Below are positions 58,474 to 59,648 of a DNA stretch of 59,648 nucleotides, piece after piece (position 1 is the stretch's first letter; each line of letters begins with the position of its first letter). The DNA is from Lentilactobacillus farraginis DSM 18382 = JCM 14108 (GTDB taxonomy: Bacteria; Bacillota; Bacilli; Lactobacillales; Lactobacillaceae). Below the pieces are notes generated by a model. It saw only the letters and a list, made by a program, of their open reading frames with translations, was not told the DNA's origin and did not search any database. The stretch lies in the NCBI RefSeq assembly GCF_000583655.1, contig NZ_BAKI01000012.1, positions 1 to 59,648 of the forward strand. Direction: 5' to 3'. Position numbers and translations under genes: made by a program.

Positions 58474-58791
58474 TTACCATGCCATTAGAGCAATTATAAA
58501 AATTGCAACGTGAAGTGCCAGTCGAATTAAATGGTGTGACCAGTGGGGCCTGCCATATAAATAGTAACCGTTGGCGAAGGTAAAAATAGAAATGCCGACT
58601 AAGCCCAGTAAAAGCGTGTCCAAAGAAAGAATCCTGGAAACAATCATCAGACTGGTTAAAGTGATGAAGGCAGACAGGAACAACGCGACTACCAACAAGA
58701 GTGAAATGTCTTTGCTGAAAAGATGCATAACAGTCGCTGCCATGGTTAGTAACGCGTAAATAGTGATGAAAATATCGATGGCAAGGGCCAT
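58474..58791 (-). CDS. small membrane protein, unknown
   Basis: 105 residues, three to four membrane segments. ATG 58791 is better placed relative to GGAG than 58803, which touches it. No family recognised. Confidence 0.5.
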   Translation of the reverse strand: MALAIDIFITIYALLTMAATVMHLFSKDISLLLVVALFLSAFITLTSLMIVSRILSLDTLLLGLVGISIFTFANGYYLYGRPHWSHHLIRLALHVAIFIIALMAW

Positions 58792-58824
58792 ATTGAAGCA
58801 CATCTCCTTTATTAATAATAATGT

Positions 58825-59604
58825 TTATAGATCCCGACTAACTGAAACGTAGGCGCTTTTCAGGTGTTTGTCAACTACCAGCAGATACATGATTGTGCTG
58901 ATAATGATTAAAAGGAAAGTTAGTGAGCCGGTTAGCCAATTTATAGATGTGGAGACAGCGTTTAGGGTAGTCACTTGGAAATCAAGATAGATGTGTAAGG
59001 CGATTGGTATGACAAGTGTATTAAAAGCTATTCTGGTAAAACAAAAAAACAAGCCAAATGAAAATGCATAACTTACTTGAGCTACAACTGGCAAGAAATT
59101 ATTGCCAGTAAAGTTTACAAAATGATAAAACCCGAAAAGTAGTGATGAAAAGACGGTTGCGTATGTAAACATCGTCTGGCTGTGTCTTCTTTGAAGGATT
59201 TTTAAAAAAATCGAAAATAACAATCCACGAAATAGGGCTTCTTCGGAGAATCCGGCTGTAATAGCAGTAGCAGCTATTAATAGGATATGTTTGGAATGTA
59301 ATGCATACCAAAAAGAAAGAGGTGTCCCACAAATCAGCATGACAAAGAAGAACGACAAACAAGCAGCTATTTTCAAGAAATTGATGGGTTTGCTTGAAAA
59401 TGGATAGTTAAAGAGTTTTGATCCGCCAATGGCCTTAAGAACGATTGAAATTGAAAATATTGAAAAGATTCCATATTGAAAGAGATATGTTGTCATGGGG
59501 GTATGTGCAAAAAAAATAAGGCAAAAAATAATTGATAGTGTGATGGTTAAGCCAATTTGTTTGGAGAGAGGCCATTGATTGTTTGCTTTTGTGATGGAAA
59601 TCAT
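58825..59604 (-). CDS. CPBP family intramembrane metalloprotease
   Basis: 259 residues with seven to eight membrane segments and the CPBP motifs FSEEALFRGLLF, FGFYHFVNFTGNN and IALHIYLDF. Most similar in these segments to the 10286 protein (FHLVNLMGNN). CAGGAG directly abuts the ATG, so the exact start is uncertain. Possible roles: peptide processing or bacteriocin immunity. Confidence 0.8.
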   Translation of the reverse strand: MISITKANNQWPLSKQIGLTITLSIIFCLIFFAHTPMTTYLFQYGIFSIFSISIVLKAIGGSKLFNYPFSSKPINFLKIAACLSFFFVMLICGTPLSFWYALHSKHILLIAATAITAGFSEEALFRGLLFSIFLKILQRRHSQTMFTYATVFSSLLFGFYHFVNFTGNNFLPVVAQVSYAFSFGLFFCFTRIAFNTLVIPIALHIYLDFQVTTLNAVSTSINWLTGSLTFLLIIISTIMYLLVVDKHLKSAYVSVSRDL

Positions 59605-59648
59605 CTCCTGCTTTCTTATGAACTAATAAAAATATTAGTATATTTTAT

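Overview
The window looks like about 60 kb of a Lactobacillaceae chromosome, probably a heterofermentative, malate- and citrate-using lactobacillus of the Levilactobacillus/Secundilactobacillus/Lentilactobacillus kind. The genus is inferred; only the gene content is seen. Evidence: AT-rich intergenic DNA with GGAGG ribosome sites, a malolactic/malic enzyme, a CitI-type regulator with a citM-citCDEF-citXG cluster, pyruvate oxidase, L-lactate dehydrogenase beside lactate racemase genes, a cobalamin-dependent class II ribonucleotide reductase and a helveticin-J-like bacteriocin gene. No rRNA, tRNA, insertion sequence, prophage or CRISPR array was recognised.

Layout. 1-11 kb: a broken LD-carboxypeptidase, a Fic protein, an ABC exporter, a lipoprotein, CPBP proteases with an Rgg/PlcR-like regulator, a wHTH regulator divergent from an MFS exporter with a clear operator between them, and an NlpC/P60 hydrolase. 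11-18 kb: malolactic/malic enzyme with two LysR regulators, a FAD-synthetase paralogue, and pyruvate oxidase with a cre site over its -35 box. 18.8-32.4 kb: a C4/citrate block. Fumarase, a soluble fumarate-reductase flavoprotein and a DASS transporter are followed by an alpha/beta hydrolase, CitI, citM, citC, citD, citE, citF, citX and citG. Together these could convert citrate to oxaloacetate and pyruvate, and malate to fumarate and succinate, with the transporter as a plausible exchanger. 32.7-37.1 kb: an AT-rich accessory island with a helveticin-J-family gene, an N-terminally shortened S24 repressor and four members (two intact, two decayed) of an unrecognised secreted protein family. 37.7-43.1 kb: ldhL with larA, larB, larC and larE. 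43-57.5 kb: flavodoxin, NADH oxidase, a membrane-bound MerR protein with a zinc ribbon, GAPDH, an MFS/GntR/PduO operon, nrdJ with twin NrdR boxes, DUF3737 with a MalY/PatB lyase, and a purine permease with a phosphoribosyltransferase under PurBox-like sites. 57.5-59.6 kb: small membrane proteins and a third CPBP protease.

Two window-wide observations matter most. (1) A repeat of about 122 bp occurs as three full copies and one truncated copy in tandem between citF and citX, and again after fumarase. A more distant relative lies near pyruvate oxidase. Each copy folds into an outer stem and a long inner hairpin around a conserved CCCGGGTTTGG tip. Stem sequences differ between copies but pairing is kept by compensatory changes, except in the outer stem of the fumarase copy. 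This is the best candidate for an undescribed structured element. (2) Fourteen genes carry frameshifts, nearly all one missing base beside an identical base, including genes that should be functional (nrdJ, nox, pox, fumC, larC). Most are probably sequencing errors rather than true pseudogenes, except mccF and the small secreted remnants, which look decayed.
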